Source of the DNA: Alopecurus myosuroides
Lineage: Eukaryota; Streptophyta; Magnoliopsida; Poales; Poaceae
Reading direction: 5' to 3'
Assembly (NCBI GenBank): GCA_028641055.1
Contig: CM054060.1
Location: 205,182,445-205,246,444 of the forward strand
DNA: 64,000 nt
In this document: piece after piece, positions 21,333-33,754 of the stretch
How positions within the stretch are numbered: position 1 is the first letter of the stretch
How the letters are laid out: every line of letters starts with the position of its first letter
The notes under the pieces: generated by a model
Seen by the model: only the letters and a program-made list of their open reading frames with translations
What the model was told of the DNA's origin: nothing
Database searches by the model: none
Position numbers and translations under genes: made by a program

Positions 21333-24060
21333 GTTAGTTCACCTTTACATATGCCGACTGATAGAGATATTGGACATGCTACAACTAGCTATTTGGCCAA
21401 TTATCCTCAACTATCATATGCTACACCTTATGTTACTAATGTTTCATCTGCATGTGCAACTGGTGAGATTCATAATTCGGCTCCACGCTTTCATAGTGAC
21501 CATGGCCAAATAAGTGAAAAATTAAAGGAATACATGTGCCTTCATCTATTGTTGTCGCATATGGATTGGATAGTTTCAAGGAAAAACTTAAAGATGAATT
21601 CAAAAAGATCAATGCTATTCATTTGAAGGAAGCCGAAAATCCCCAGGATCCCGCTGCAATACAAGTTTTAAAGGCGCTTAAGAAGAGGCTTGAAGAGGAG
21701 CGTAAACAATTTCAGCTCAAATGTTATCCTTCACAGCCACGAAGTTTCGGTAACGCATTGCCGAAAGAAGCTAAAAGTTTCAAGGAGGGGAGGGGAATCT
21801 CGCCATGGAAAGCATAGCACTAACGAATTCACCAATCCAACTTGGGAGGAATTATCGGATGAACAACATCAAGGCTATGAGATAATCAAGAGGAAGCGCC
21901 TTGAGGAATTTGAAGTGCTTATGAAGAAAGATATGGAGAAGTGTGATGAAGATTGTATGCAGGAGGTTCTTGCGATACTCAAGAAATCTACTCCTCCATG
22001 TGACAACCAAGTTGAACCCTTTGAAACGTCTACACAAGAAGAAGCTTTGCAAATTGATAGGATCCATGGAGAAAGTAAGAATGGTTCTAAGAGTATGGTT
22101 GCTTAGGTTAGTAGAAAAGCCGAATCAAATATTACATGTGCCGAATCTATTGAATCAAAAGAAGCAAGATTCATTGATGAAGAGCATGGAAATCTTAGCA
22201 GAACAACCATGCCTGATTTTTATGGAAATAAGGCAGCTTGCATGTTGCCCTATAAGTTTCGTTCCAAAGAGATAAATGAACTTTAAGTGCAAGAAAGCAT
22301 AGCTGAACCAAGTTCGGTTGACATTCAGCATCAGAGTATTGAGGTACGAGACCCATAAAATGAAGAAAACACAGCGTTGGAAAATAATCTAGAGGTGGGG
22401 CAAGATATTGCGCGGGTCATGCAACCATCATGTTCTCTCAACGTCTTCGAAGAGGTATATCCAGCAAATAATTTACTTATTTTACGATTTGATAAAAACT
22501 ATGATATTGATGCATCTATTAGCAAGATTTTGATAAGAAATATTGAACAACCAATCGTGAAGGGTAATTTATTTGTTAGCAATAAAATTGATACAAAAAT
22601 TATCGGTCAACATATTACACAAGTAACAAATTATACAGCTAAAGCTTTCCTTGTTGTTTAATATAAAGTTTACATATACATGGGTGGCTTTGCTTATTTC
22701 ATCCATGGCCAACATTTGGTCTCGAGTGAGACATGTTTGTTCTAACTAATTTGATTTCAGAAAAATAAGGCCAAGCCTAGAATCTACTGAGGGAGCTGAT
22801 GCTAGTATGAGGGCTTATCAAAAGGCATCGGAGAAACATTGCAAAAATCAAAGCATAGACGAATAGGGTGAAACTAAACCATTTGGTTACTTAACTCAAA
22901 GGCTGTTCTCACAACATGATCAACTACTTAATAAAAAGTGTACCTTCAGTTTGAGCACCTGTGATCGCGTTCTTGATATGTTGCTTAATAATGATTACAT
23001 TATAATTCTTGATCACCATGTAGAGCCATCAATGCGAGTACGAACATATTGCAAGTTGCATGATTCATTTAAGCATAGTATTTAGAATTGCGATATGTTT
23101 CATCAAATAGAGCAATCGGCCGTTGATGAAGGACGTTTGAATTTCGGAGAGACACATATAGATGATCAAGCTATTTTAATTGGTCAAGATGGAAAAACTC
23201 TATTACATTGGCTACCTCAATTCGATTCATCCAAAGATGAGCATGCACACACTAAAGGTGATGGGATTGAGTCTTCAAGAAAAGAAATTGTTCAGGAGCA
23301 CAAATAAGATATTCTTGAAGACGGGAATTCCGTTGATGCTCACCGATAACATGAAGTATTGGGGGGGCAACAAGAAGGTTCAAAGATCGATGTGTGCGAA
23401 ACGAGAAGAACAAGAGTTGTTATAAGCGCAAGGGTAAAAAATCTAATTTACTTTCGAAGAGTTATTGGAAAAATATCAAAAGGAGAGTGAAGCAAAGAGT
23501 TCCTACCGGACAAGTGGTGCAAAGGTATCAAGATCACCCCAAGGCGCAAGTATAACAACCGGTATTGGCAAAAATAAAAATTCAATGAAGTAGGTTCATA
23601 TCCTCTTTTTGGGACGCAAATTCAAAGGTCATGGACACCTTCCTATGATAAATCTTGTCCATATTCGTCATGGGACATGTATGATTCATGGGCACATTAT
23701 CCATATTATTCTATACTTTCTAACCTAGATTATGGAGCTCCAAATATACCATCACTGGATCAACAATCGAATGCCAAAGACCGTTTCAATAAAAAAGAAT
23801 TGGTTCAGAGCTCAAGGGAAAAGAAGGAGGTGGTCAAGAAAGTTTACCAAGTGAAAAAGGATGGTCGCAAATGTGTTACTTCACATTTAGTTTCAGACAA
23901 CACAAAGACGGTCCAGTTGACCTTGGGTACTAAAGGCAAAGAGGTGAAACAATTAGTTGATGAAGATCAAAGTGCCAAATTTGAAAGAAACCAAGTTCAA
24001 GGAAGAGTTTCCAAGGCGGAAACAAAATCATAGCCGGGATGCCCACTCAGCTTATCAAGC
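21333..24060 (+). pseudogene. Decayed Gag-like coding region of unidentified Ty3/gypsy-type element
   Basis: Many short frames can be chained on the plus strand with frameshifts: 21351-21626, 21536-21817, 21690-22106, 22377-22661, 23095-23307 and 23677-24033. The clearest signal is YCKLHDSFKHSI-stop-NC at about 23048-23090, followed by QIEQSAVDEGRLNF. This has the C-x2-H-x4-H-type knuckle and following helix seen in many plant gypsy Gags. The upstream part is Lys/Glu-rich (EEERKQFQLK, KRKRLEEFEVLMKKD). No protease, RT or LTR could be identified, so the family is not named. It is the sequence into which A's right end is joined. Confidence 0.4.
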
Positions 24061-24228
24061 TGGCAAAAATTGAAATTACAAAGGCTTAGCGCCAAAGAGT
24101 TAAAAACAAGAAAATGGCATGGATTCATAAAGAGAGCTGCTATAACAATAATGACGTGCACGCTTCTAATGCAGAAAATCCACATGGATAAAGAAAGAGA
24201 AGAATGAAGCTAACAAGAAGTTACGCCA

Positions 24229-25459
24229 AATGTTTCAAGCCCCCAAGCAAAATCACCGCCCGATTGATATTATGGTACATCTGTTGATCCATATCGTGGA
24301 TGATATCACCAATCTCGGGCCGACATTCTTGCACAACATGATGGCGTTATAAAGAATGAACATGATCATCAAATCATTCGTTCGTAACAGGGCACATCCG
24401 GATGCAAGCACCGTATAGGGCTTTCTTGCCGAAGAATGCATCTATTTCTGCAAGAATTTTCTAGACGAGAAGAGGCCAGCTATTGGTTTGCCCGCAAACA
24501 AGCACCTTGGCAGGTTCATGGGAGTAGGCCACAACACTGGCAAGAGGTTAATGGACGTGGACTCCAATGGCCAGAGATCCAACTTGGATAGGGCCCACTT
24601 AGTAGTGCTATGGCACATTGACAATATCGATTCTTCGATAGAAGAGCACAATACCATGATAAAAAACAATGCTCGCAAGCCGATGACGGAATAAGAGATA
24701 TTTAGAGAGCACAACTCCTCTTTCGCGCCCTAGTTCAAAAAGCGGATTTATGCTGATCCCCCAATGACATCTGATAAAGATAAAAAATTAGTGGCCTTCT
24801 CATATGGCCCCGCGCCCAATCTGATAACTTATCAAGCATACGCCATCAATGGGTACACATTCTACACGCATGAAAGAGACAAAAGTAGCGACTATCAGAA
24901 CTCATCTGTAACGATGGAATCTTACACATGCGAAGAGATTAGAAGATACTACAGAAATATCGAGGAAATCTAGGATCTTGACTACATTGGGGAGAAGGTT
25001 CCCATGTTCCGTGTCAGATGAGCTACGAATGTCACGAAAGAATATGAATATTTCACCACTATGTGTATGTCCGAAGCCAACAAACCCAAGTCCAAGAACC
25101 CCACCGCGCAAAATGAGCCATGGGTATTGGCTAAGCACGTGGAGCAATGCTTCTTCATAACCGGCACGACCCAAGCCTAACCGTGTTGTCGTAAGGAGAG
25201 GAAAAGGGCCCTCGTCAGAATGGATGGAGTCACTGATGAGAACGACTTCGACGGCCTCGTGAGAGACCTAATGATGGAAGAACCCAGTGAATACGATGCA
25301 CCATACACCACAAGAACAAGAAGGACAACGCTACCTAAGTCAGGTCTTCTATTCACAAAAATAAGTCATGATATGGCGGCCACGTATCCAACATCGACCA
25401 AGAAAGTCAAGAATAAGATTGTGACAAAACATTGGGAGAAACACTCACGATATGTGTGA
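24229..25459 (+). pseudogene. CACTA (En/Spm) transposase TNP2, C-terminal fragment
   Basis: Chained plus-strand frames show the two domains that end plant TNP2 transposases. The DUF4218-type stretch (24259-24720) has DIMVHLLIHIVDDITNLGPT, FVRNRAHPDAS, ECISFCKNFLDEKRPAIGLP and IEEHN. The DUF4216-type stretch (24815-25160) has YQAYAINGYTFYTHERDKSS, YYRNIEEI, LDYIGEKVPMFRVR and EPWVLAKHVEQCFFI. It closes with a short acidic tail (DGVTDENDFDGL). Several stops and frameshifts make it inactive. The N-terminal catalytic part is absent. In CACTA elements this enzyme binds subterminal repeats and cuts the ends; repeats of that kind follow at 25,600. Confidence 0.85.
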
Positions 25460-25559
25460 TAAAGCTAATAGCGATGTAGAATGTTTGAGAATTGTCTTGC
25501 TAAATCAATATATGTACAATTAATGTGCTATTTTTTGAGATATGTAAACTTAATGGGCT

Positions 25560-25875
25560 ATAACCTAAACCCTAAACCCAAGTCCAACATATTCAAACTC
25601 TAGCGCCGGGGGCTGCCCTTCTAAATCAACTCAACTGTGCACACCCTAGCCCCCCCTAAACTCCGGCTAGTGAGCGACACTTAACACCGGCGCCTAGTGT
25701 AGAATAAGCGCCAGGGGTAGCGGATATCACATGCACGTAATGTTCGATAAGCGCCGGGGGTAACTAGACGCTACCCAGACACTATCAAACTATAACACCG
25801 GCGCATAGCGTACAAAATGTGCCAGGGGTAACCCAACAAGGCCCGCCTGCAGAATACCCCAGACGCATTTGATTT
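25560..25875. repeat. CACTA-type subterminal repeat region
   Basis: Short GC-rich motifs recur in both orientations: GCGCCGGGGGTAAC, GCGCCAGGGGTAGC, GTGCCAGGGGTAACC and ACACCGGCGC (twice). A 40-base unit starting AACACCGGCGC occurs at about 25683 and again, with a few changes, at about 25795. Arrays of short direct and inverted motifs are the transposase-binding region of CACTA elements, and this one lies next to a TNP2 fragment. The terminal CACTA inverted repeat itself is not seen, so the end of the element is not placed. Confidence 0.6.
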
Positions 25876-26294
25876 AACCGCCAGTGCTAAGTGTTGCTCA
25901 CGGGCTGGTGGGCCCATCCTCTCTTTCCCCCTTGTCTCTTTTCTTTCCCCTCAGTTTCTCTTCGGCCGGCACGAAGACACATCTCCCCTCTCTCACCGCA
26001 CGGCCGTCACCAGCGCCTCCAATCCTATCTCTCCCTGCACCGCCATCTTCCAGGTCACCGTCACAAGCACCTCCCTCCGCGCGCCACCCGATGCAGATAG
26101 GAAATCACCGACAAGGAGGAGAAGGAGGAGACCCCCGACGCCGTCGCTCACGCTTACGTCGATGTCGTCGCCACCCATTTTGTTACCAGCACCTCCCTCC
26201 CTGCACCACCCGATGTAGAGAGGAGATCACCGACAAGGAGCAGAAGGAGGAGGAGATCCCCCACGCCGTCACCCACGCCCGCGTCGAGGTCGTC
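25876..26294 (+). repeat. GC-rich leader with a tandem duplication of about 125 bp, split by element C
   Basis: Unit 1 (about 26066-26190) and unit 2 (about 26191-26294, continuing at 55411) share ACCTCCCTCC...CACCCGATG.AGA, ATCACCGACAAGGAG.AGAAGGAGGAG and CACGCC.CGTCGA.GTCGTCGCCACCCA. Element C cut unit 2 at TCGTC. The region has the look of a GC-rich exon or 5' leader of the CACTA-associated gene resumed right of C. No single frame is convincing. Confidence 0.5.
26290..26294. repeat. Target site duplication of element C, left copy (TCGTC)
   Basis: TCGTC before TGTAGTGG. The partner is at 55406-55410. Removing C rejoins a tandem-repeat unit (GTCGTCGCCACCCA), which independently confirms the insertion. 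Confidence 0.92.
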
Positions 26295-27196
26295 TGTAGT
26301 GGATGTGAAAAGACAGATGCCATAGGATGGCTAAAGTTGGAGCCGATGGACGCTGTAGGTATCCGGGGAGGGATCGCACGCCTAGATGGCGCGCTCAGAA
26401 CACTACAAACACAACAGTCTACCCAGGTCCGGGGCCCTCGTGTGGAGGTAACACCCCTACTCCTTCCTTTCTCTCTGTATTAAGCTCTGTCGAGTACACG
26501 AGTTCCTCTATCTCTTTCTATCTCTCTCTCTGTGAGTAGAAAGCCTCGTAATAAATGAGCAAGTGAGCAACGTCGTGCCACATCCCTCGCGCAAGAGGGG
26601 GTAGGCCACCTTATATACCGGTGGACAACCACTATTCTATGAATAAAAGGACATAGTAGACAACTCCAATGTGCCTCCGCGCACGCATCCGCGCACACCT
26701 CCGTGTCTCCGCTGAAAGCGTCGCCGAAAGTCTCTGCGGTAGACCGCTGACATGTCTTGTCCACCTTGTCAGTCTCTTACGGTAGGCCACTGACATGTCA
26801 TGTCCCCCTTGTCAGTGACAAGATGTGACAGCTCCCATACCGTACTGTGCCCACGTCTGGATACAGATAATCACGCACCTAGTATGTTCAACCGCACGCC
26901 GGTATGGCCCCTGGATACGCGGGATTCACCTCAACGGCTCCATTGACTTTGTGCCCGAGTAGAACAGCTTATCGTCTATCCGGATCACCCGAGCGCTACC
27001 CGGCTGATCCAGACTGACACTTGAATCTTCCCTTGGCCTCTTGTTCTTCCTGCCGAATAGCCCCAACTGGGTACCATCCTACCGGGTATCACCTCTATCC
27101 GGCACGTACCAACTCGGTACGGCCGAACTCGGTGAATGATGCCTCGAACTCCATTCTTCACTTATCTTACCCCTACTCGGGGGTAGCCCCCCGACA
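26295..27196 (-). repeat. Element C 3' LTR
   Basis: Plus strand reads TGTAGTGGATGTGAAAAG to GGGGGTAGCCCCCCGACA. It matches 54503-55405. The short inverted motif CTACTCGGGGGTAGCC lies at the inner end. A TATATA motif (CTTATATACCGG, about 26610) is the promoter position in the minus-strand LTR. The following bases TTAGTCCCCGAAGC (27197-27210) are the polypurine tract read on minus. Confidence 0.93.
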
Positions 27197-27212
27197 TTAG
27201 TCCCCGAAGCTG

Positions 27213-27828
27213 GTAGTGTCCGGTGGACTTGGACATTGGGCCATGCCAGCTTTAAACCAACATAACCTCTGTGATGAATTTCAGCCGAGTTGCACCTCAA
27301 CTCGGTTGTTCACAATCTGAACTCGGACCTTCTCCATTATGGTCTATGGAGTTTTCTTCATTGTGCCGGGTAGACCAAGCTGCTCTGGATTCAACCGAGA
27401 TCCCAACACTTAGCCAAATTTCCAAAACTTTGCCGCTCGAACTAGAGCGTTCCTATCTTCGCGTGTTAAGGCTTTGCACGTGTCATGCAACCGCAGCCCA
27501 CGACGCCTCGGGTCTGATGCGGTTGCACGGCACGCGCCTGCCACTGCACGCCGGGCCCACGGGTCGTTGCGTCGCTTCGCACATGTACTCAAGTACTTCG
27601 TCTGTGAGACGTGGGATTTACTGCGCCCGTTACGTGCGAATCATTCGCTATGTGAGTTTCTAACCGGGCGTGGTAACCCCCCACGTCGCACGATCTTCTC
27701 CACACTTAATCACAGGCCATAACTGCACTTGGGGAGGCTTAAATACCCCCACACCGCCCATTGTTTTAGCTTCCTTCGCCAATTTCTCGCATCGCCTTCT
27801 CCTTTCCTTCGCCGAACGCACAGAGAGC
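27213..27828 (+). promoter_or_regulatory. Element C region between 3' LTR and antisense gene, including its promoter
   Basis: Non-coding upstream region. CTTAAATACC at about 27738-27747 is the TATA-position motif, about 85 bases before the likely ATG at 27829. It corresponds to the TATAAATAG motifs in A, B and D. No other gene seen. Confidence 0.5.
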
Positions 27829-30800
27829 ATGCCGCCCAACTGCGAACCACCAGATTCCGCTGCACGCCGCAGTTCTGCACGCAGAGAGGAGAGAGATCCA
27901 TCTCCGCGCGCCGCCGTTCGCCGAAGAGCACCCGAGAGCGACAAGATCTTCATCGCGCGGCGCCGTCGTCCTCGACCCTGCGCCGCTGTCGCCGTTCGAC
28001 CACAACGCGCCTCCATCTCCATCTCCGTCAAGGTCTTCCTCACCGGAGAATCCCTGATGGAGCTCGAGCCCTCCGCAGAGCTCCCGGAGGGCCCTTCCTC
28101 GATGTGCGCCCACTAGGAAGGCTCGGATGTTAAGGCCAGCGACTGTTAGTGGCTGGTCAACACCCGCCGGGTGCCTCCCGGCGTCATCTGCAGGCCTCCC
28201 GGCAACGAGCTAGAGCCAACTCGTGGCCCTGGTGAGTATGTCGTATTCTTGAGCCACTTTAAACGCGGCTTCGGCCTTCCTGTATCCAAATTCATGCAAG
28301 ACTTCTTCCGCCATTTTGGCCTTCAACCCCACCATCTCCCGACCAACACCATTGCCATGTTATCCACCTACGTTACCTACTACGAGGCGTTCCTCGGTGT
28401 CTACCCCACGGTAGACATTTGGGCGAAGTATTTTTCCTTCCGCCAACAAGTTCTTCCCAACAAGGCCAACCGGACTCCCGCCAAGGGCATGACTCAGACG
28501 GGGACAACCATGATCATTCAGCGGACTCCGAGTACCCACCCGCGAATACTGGATTGGACACCTGCCGGAAGTGGCAGAGAGGCTTCTTGTATGTCAAGAA
28601 CCCCACTCCGGCTGAAGGTGAGCCACAGGTCGACCTCATCAAGCTGCCGGAGTTCAGGAATGTGCCCCCCACCGAGATGAGGAATTGGGGATATCACCCC
28701 AAGAACATTGTGGCAAATGTGAACCATGCTGCCGACCGGCTAAAGCAGCTGATTGAGCAGGGACTCCGAAAGGACGATCTGATCGCCGCCTGGGTGGAGC
28801 GCCAGGTTCCTCCTCTCCAAGAACGAGCGCACAAGGTGTTCTTCATGGGTGGAGCCCGTGACTGCACCCGGACGACCACCTTCGAGCTCACCAAGGAAGA
28901 GGTGGCGATCTGGGCCCGGTCCATCCTCAAGGCCACGCTCTCGGACACCTGGTTCTACGGCTTTGCGCCGTATAGCCGAGACCGACCAGCCCCCAAGGTG
29001 AGTTCCCTTCTGTATGCTCTTAGTTGCTTTTGTTTTTTGTTTCTCCTACCTCATTGAGTAGGTTGCACCTTGGATTCTCTGCCTTAGGCTTAGCCCAATA
29101 TGCTTTGTGTTTGCATGCTATGCTGAGTAGAACTCTCCCGATAGGACTTTAGCTTAGTATGCTTTATGCTTGCATGCTACACCGAGTAGGACTTTCAACC
29201 TGGTAGAACTTAGCTTACTATGATTTACGTTTGCATGCTACATCGGGTAGGGATCTCCAGATAGGACTTAGCTTAATATGCTTCATGCCTGCATGCTACA
29301 CCGAGTAGGACTCTCAACCTGGTTCCCTTTATAGGACTTAGCTTCGTATGCTTCGTGTTTGCATGCTAGGCCGAGTAGATCCTTAACTTGGTTACCTTGA
29401 GTGTAATCTATTCCTTATGCTATGTGTTTGCATCCTTAGGTTATTTCTCGCCAGAAGACAGAGGATAATGCCGTCAATGAGCGCGACTGGCAGCTGGATC
29501 GGACTGAGGACGACACAGAGGCGTTTGATGTTCAGGATACGCTCTGCATCCCGCTCGCCGACCAAGATGGTAAGTCCCGAGTCTCCACCTCAATTCGGGA
29601 CTGGTCCGAGGACGATGAAGGTGACCGAGTCCACTATTGGCTGCCCTTCAATTTACTCTGGTTTCCCCTCTTACTTGTATTGGCATTTGCTCTTCTTGCT
29701 CGCAGATGAGGTGGAGGAGGAAGAAACGATTGACGCACAACCTGTGTCAATGGCCGCCCCCACCGGAACGAAGGGTAGACCGGGCAGCATAGCAGTTGAA
29801 CCCCCTGCCAAGAAGACGAAGAAGACCACCAAGCGTACCACTGGGCGCAATAAGCGCCCTATCGCGGACGGGTAAGTCCAACCGAGAAGCTTTATGCTTT
29901 GCTTTGTGTTTTCATCTCTCAGTCTTCTCTGTCTTTCTCTGTCCTTGTGCTTTGTGTTTGCACCATTCTCATTCTTCATTTCTTTCTTCTCAGTGACACA
30001 CTTGATGCTGATGCTACTAATGCGCCACCCAAGCCGAGTGCGCCCCAAAACATCGTGGACCTTGATCCCGATGAAGGAGAATAACAACCGGAGGAGAGGA
30101 CCAAGAAGCCTCCTCCCGTCAAGGAAGAGCAAGACCTCGGTGCCGACAACACTGGCACCGAGATGGAGACTGATCGAGTTCCGGTGCAACCGGAGCCCAA
30201 CATTGAGCAGCTAGCAATGGAGCCCCCTGCCGAGACGCGACAGCCCACGCCAGAACCTGCCTCTGAGCCGCAGCAGCCCACACCGCCAGCACCAAAGCCG
30301 AGTGAGCGACAGCCTACACCACCAGCACCACAACCAACTCCGCAACAACAACCTCCAAAACCTGCCACCGAGAAGCAACCAACACCGCCAGCAGCAAGAC
30401 CAATTCCGCAGCAGCAACCGCCCAAAGAACAACCCAAGCGAGCCACATGGCAAGCCGGGCAGCAGCAACCGGAGGAGAAGCGGAGGCTAGCGCGATCTTC
30501 CGAGTACCCGCTACCAAGTGCCAAGGAGGCCGGGCAGCCACAGTAGCAGCCACAGCAGCAGCAGCCCTCAGCCAAGAAACAAGCTCCTCCGCCGGTACCA
30601 AAGACGACATGGCCACTCAACAAGCCCAAAGCACCTAGGCCCTTGGATACTGCGGCCGCAGCCGAGAAGGCCACCACCAAGACCACCGCGACTGCCCAAA
30701 ATGGCTCTATCACTTGCAGCACCATGTTGGTGCAGCACAAGATCAAGTTCGGACGCAAGGATCAACAAGCTGCAGGAGCGGGTATCAGCAGAACCGCTTC

Positions 30801-33125
30801 CCCTGCAAGCTTCCCGGATCACTGGCGCGAACTGCAGGAGGAGCACAAGCAGCGGCAGGAGCGTGAAGCTGAGCAGCGAGAGGAGCTGAAGAGGAGGAAG
30901 AAGCTCGCCGCCACCAGATCCAAAGGCAAGGAGGGTACTCTGACCATCCAATATGCCGTCCCAATAACGGAGCTTGCCCATGAGCTCCGAGAGGACATAG
31001 AGACTGTCCTGGATCGGATAGGCCACATCGAGTCAGACTGGGACAACAAGAAGCTTGGCCGTCCGGAATGGTACGGCCTAAGACTTAGAAGTCTGGACAA
31101 CTAACGGCAGGCCTGGAACAAAGCAGATGCTGGCCCTGTCTCGATGGCCGTAGCCGCGTCCAGCAGCACCTTAGCGCACAAGATGTACTGTCTGCGCAAA
31201 GCTACTGAGAATGCCGATAACACCAACCGGTTAAGTACATTTCTCAGCTATCCGGATTTCTGAGTTGCAACCGTTTCCATCTGTCTTCTATCTGTTTTCT
31301 ATCCACCATCCAGTCCCCGAGATTTGGGCCGAGTAGGCAAGACTCGACCGAGTTGCAGTCTACTCAGGCTGAATCTTCCCACTCACACTTTCTCATTTTT
31401 TCTTCTTCAGGAATGCACCATAGCCCGCACCAGGCTATCAAGGCAAAGAACCGGGCACCGGCATCAGTTTTCTAACTTGGTTCCTACTTCCCAACTCACA
31501 GCTGTCCTGTAGCAAGGCATTGTAGATGCTACCACCAAGATCTCCTCTTTAGAGAGTGAGTGCCAGTACTTTGGTTTGTGCGTTTTGTGTCTACGCCCAT
31601 TTTTTATCTCTGCTCAATTTCTACTTCTCTGCAGGTTAGTATAAAGCCCTTGCTGACAAGCACCAGGACTGTGAAGTCATGGCTGAATCAGCACAGAGCA
31701 AGATCACTTCTTTGGAGAGTAACTGATCGGGTTTCTCTCTTTATAGATGCGCACAAAGCCTTCCTCGAGAAGCACCAAGGGTGTGTTACCCCAGCCGAGG
31801 TGCAGCAGCAAGTGCAAGCCAGGAAGGCCAAGCTAGAGAAGGATCTTGCCGCCGAGAAGGAGGAGGTGCTCAAGCTCAAACGTGAGCTCGCTGAATCCCT
31901 CAAGTCGGCACTGCAAGCTGAGACCGTCAATAACGAGGCGCTGAACCGGGCAGCTGTTGATAAGGTGGAGCTGGAAAGGGAGATTGATTCCCTCAGAGCC
32001 TGGAACAATGACCTTGACACCATGCTGGTCAGCTCCCGAAGCTTGCTGGATAAGGAGCATGCTCTTGCAGAAGGGTGGTCTGGCCGGCTTAAAGATCTCA
32101 TCACTGATCTGCGCTGTAAGTTACCGTTCCTATCTGACTTATTCCATCCGGCTTCTTCTACTCAGTTTCTCTTCTTCAGTTCTTCTTATCTGGTTTCCTT
32201 AGTCTACCCAGCATCACCTCTATCAGGGACCTTCCCGGATCTCAATGCCCCTGCTGAGGAAGCTATGGCCAAGGCCAGGGTGTTGCGGAAGGATCTTGGT
32301 CATGATGTTACCAACTCGGTTTTCATCGATGACCAGATTGAGAATATCAAGACCCGGGTTCATCTCCTCAAGGGCCTGGGCACCACTCTGGTTTCCACTG
32401 GGATGCGCCTCCACAAAGTCTTATGGCCTGACACCAAGCTCCCGACTACCATCTCCAATCTGGCCTCCGACTTGGACTACGCCAAGGTGGAGCTAAAGAA
32501 ATGGCGTGCCACAGCGGCCCGAGCTGGCGCAGATGAAGCACTCCTCTTCGTGCTGTCCTGGTACGAGAACTTGGACCTCGACAGGCTAAGGAGCTCCGGA
32601 ACAAGTCAAAGTGGACCCACCAAGATGAATATATCCAGCGCCGCAAGGAGACCGCCTACCGGCTTTCCTCTTATGCCGATATTGCCGAGTTCATCGACGG
32701 TCCCACGGAGCCGGACACGGACATCGAAGGCGATGAGGATGAAGATGATGATGATGAAGCCGGCGAGGAAGGAAGCATTGGCGATGAGGAGGAGGAGCAG
32801 GGGCGACGAAGGAGTCGAGCAGAACAATGCCGAGGAGGAGGCCGAGATGGGCGGCGATCAGGCGGCGACTGAGCCAGGAGGTGGCTCGGAAGAAGCCCGG
32901 ACTGACCCGCAGCCCACTGCCCCCTCCGGAGCTGTTACCACCGAGATGGTGATTGCCACTCCTGCTCCCGAGTTAGGCGCAACGGGGGCCGCAATCGAGG
33001 ACGTTGCATCTGGGTCCACTCCTCCAACCTCAACTGCTACCTCCGAGCCCATCTCCGTGCTCGCCTTCGAGTCTTCGGATCTATCCAGTACAGAAGCCAA
33101 TTCCACTCCCTCGACAATATCTTAA
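27829..33125 (+). pseudogene. Element C antisense gene, multi-exon, decayed
   Basis: Runs opposite to element C's gag-pol. Exon 1 (about 27829-28997) carries the PF04195-like part: GFGLPVSKFMQDFFRHFGLQ, LGVYPTVDIWAKYF, PPTEMRNWGYHPKNIV and WVERQVPPLQERAHKV. It ends APK|GT, the same intron position as in B. Further exons are 29440-29569, 29706-29871 and 29994-about 31240 (Pro/Gln-rich, then a Lys/Glu-rich coiled coil), about 31412-31510 and about 31747-32114 (coiled coil, AEVQQQVQARKAKLEKDLAA). The last is 32227-33125 (ARVLRKDLGHDV, then an acidic tail). Donors GTGAGT, GTAAGT and GTAAGT are canonical. Stops (TAA 30082, TAG 30544) and frameshifts (about 28150, 28480, 32590) make this copy non-functional. 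Confidence 0.75.
29083..29439 (+). repeat. Minisatellite of about 60-70 bp units in intron 1 of element C's antisense gene
   Basis: Five diverged units, and part of a sixth, share TAGGACTTAGCTTAxTATGC, TTTGCATGCTA and CCGAGTAGGACTCTC. They fill most of the intron between donor 28998 and acceptor 29439. The intron is 442 bases, versus 83 bases at the homologous place in B, so repeat expansion explains its size. Confidence 0.8.
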
Positions 33126-33754
33126 GTTCCCGCTCTTAATTTAACTCCAAACTTTTTATTAGATCCCCAGTATGTCGGGTGCAGATGTATCCAACAAATT
33201 ATTGTTTCAAGTGCTACTCTGTTTTATTAAGTTTCTTAGAAAGACTGGCTCAATGCCGGATTACGTTGAATGCAAGTCCCCGAGTTGCTTTTCTTATCCG
33301 CCCAGTTATTTTGTCTTTGGTCTTACCTGCAACTTGTTGGTTTTTGGTAGTCGAGTCACAAGATTTCAAAAACCGAGTTTCTAATACTTAACGACTTTGA
33401 GATTTGAACTTAAAACTGCCCAACACTTAGCTGAAAACACCGAAAGAAAAAACACCCTACTCGGTTGATACACTCCTCTTTTCCTTAGCAATTTTTCGTG
33501 TGTTCATTGACCTTTGGCTTGTTCTCTTGCTTGCCATGAAGCCGGGTTGCGGACAGCAGCAAAGTCGAAGAGTTGGCCCTTAGGTTTAAACACATTACTA
33601 GACATGCGCGTGAAATTTTGAGTAGACTAACCGAGTAGGCAAAGTAAAGACAATAAATAACACAGAGCAAGTTTGGCACATGCATTCCCCGAGTTCAAAT
33701 TCGGAGTGCCGACTTGGAATTTAACTCGGTTAAGGAGATAAATACAATGTTTAT
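33126..33754. other. Element C spacer between convergent antisense gene and pol
   Basis: AT-rich, with no coding frame of substance. It corresponds to the spacers at 3079-3691 and 11646-12270 in A and B. Confidence 0.5.

Noticed and set aside
29976..30758. 260-codon minus-strand frame rich in Gly, Cys and Ser
   Set aside because: Complement of the Pro/Gln-rich repeat exon of C's antisense gene. Low complexity, no signal of its own.
31560..31746. Start of the long frame 31560-33125 as a protein N-terminus
   Set aside because: The first part reads through probable introns (acceptor TTATAG before 31747). The coding homology begins at about 31747.
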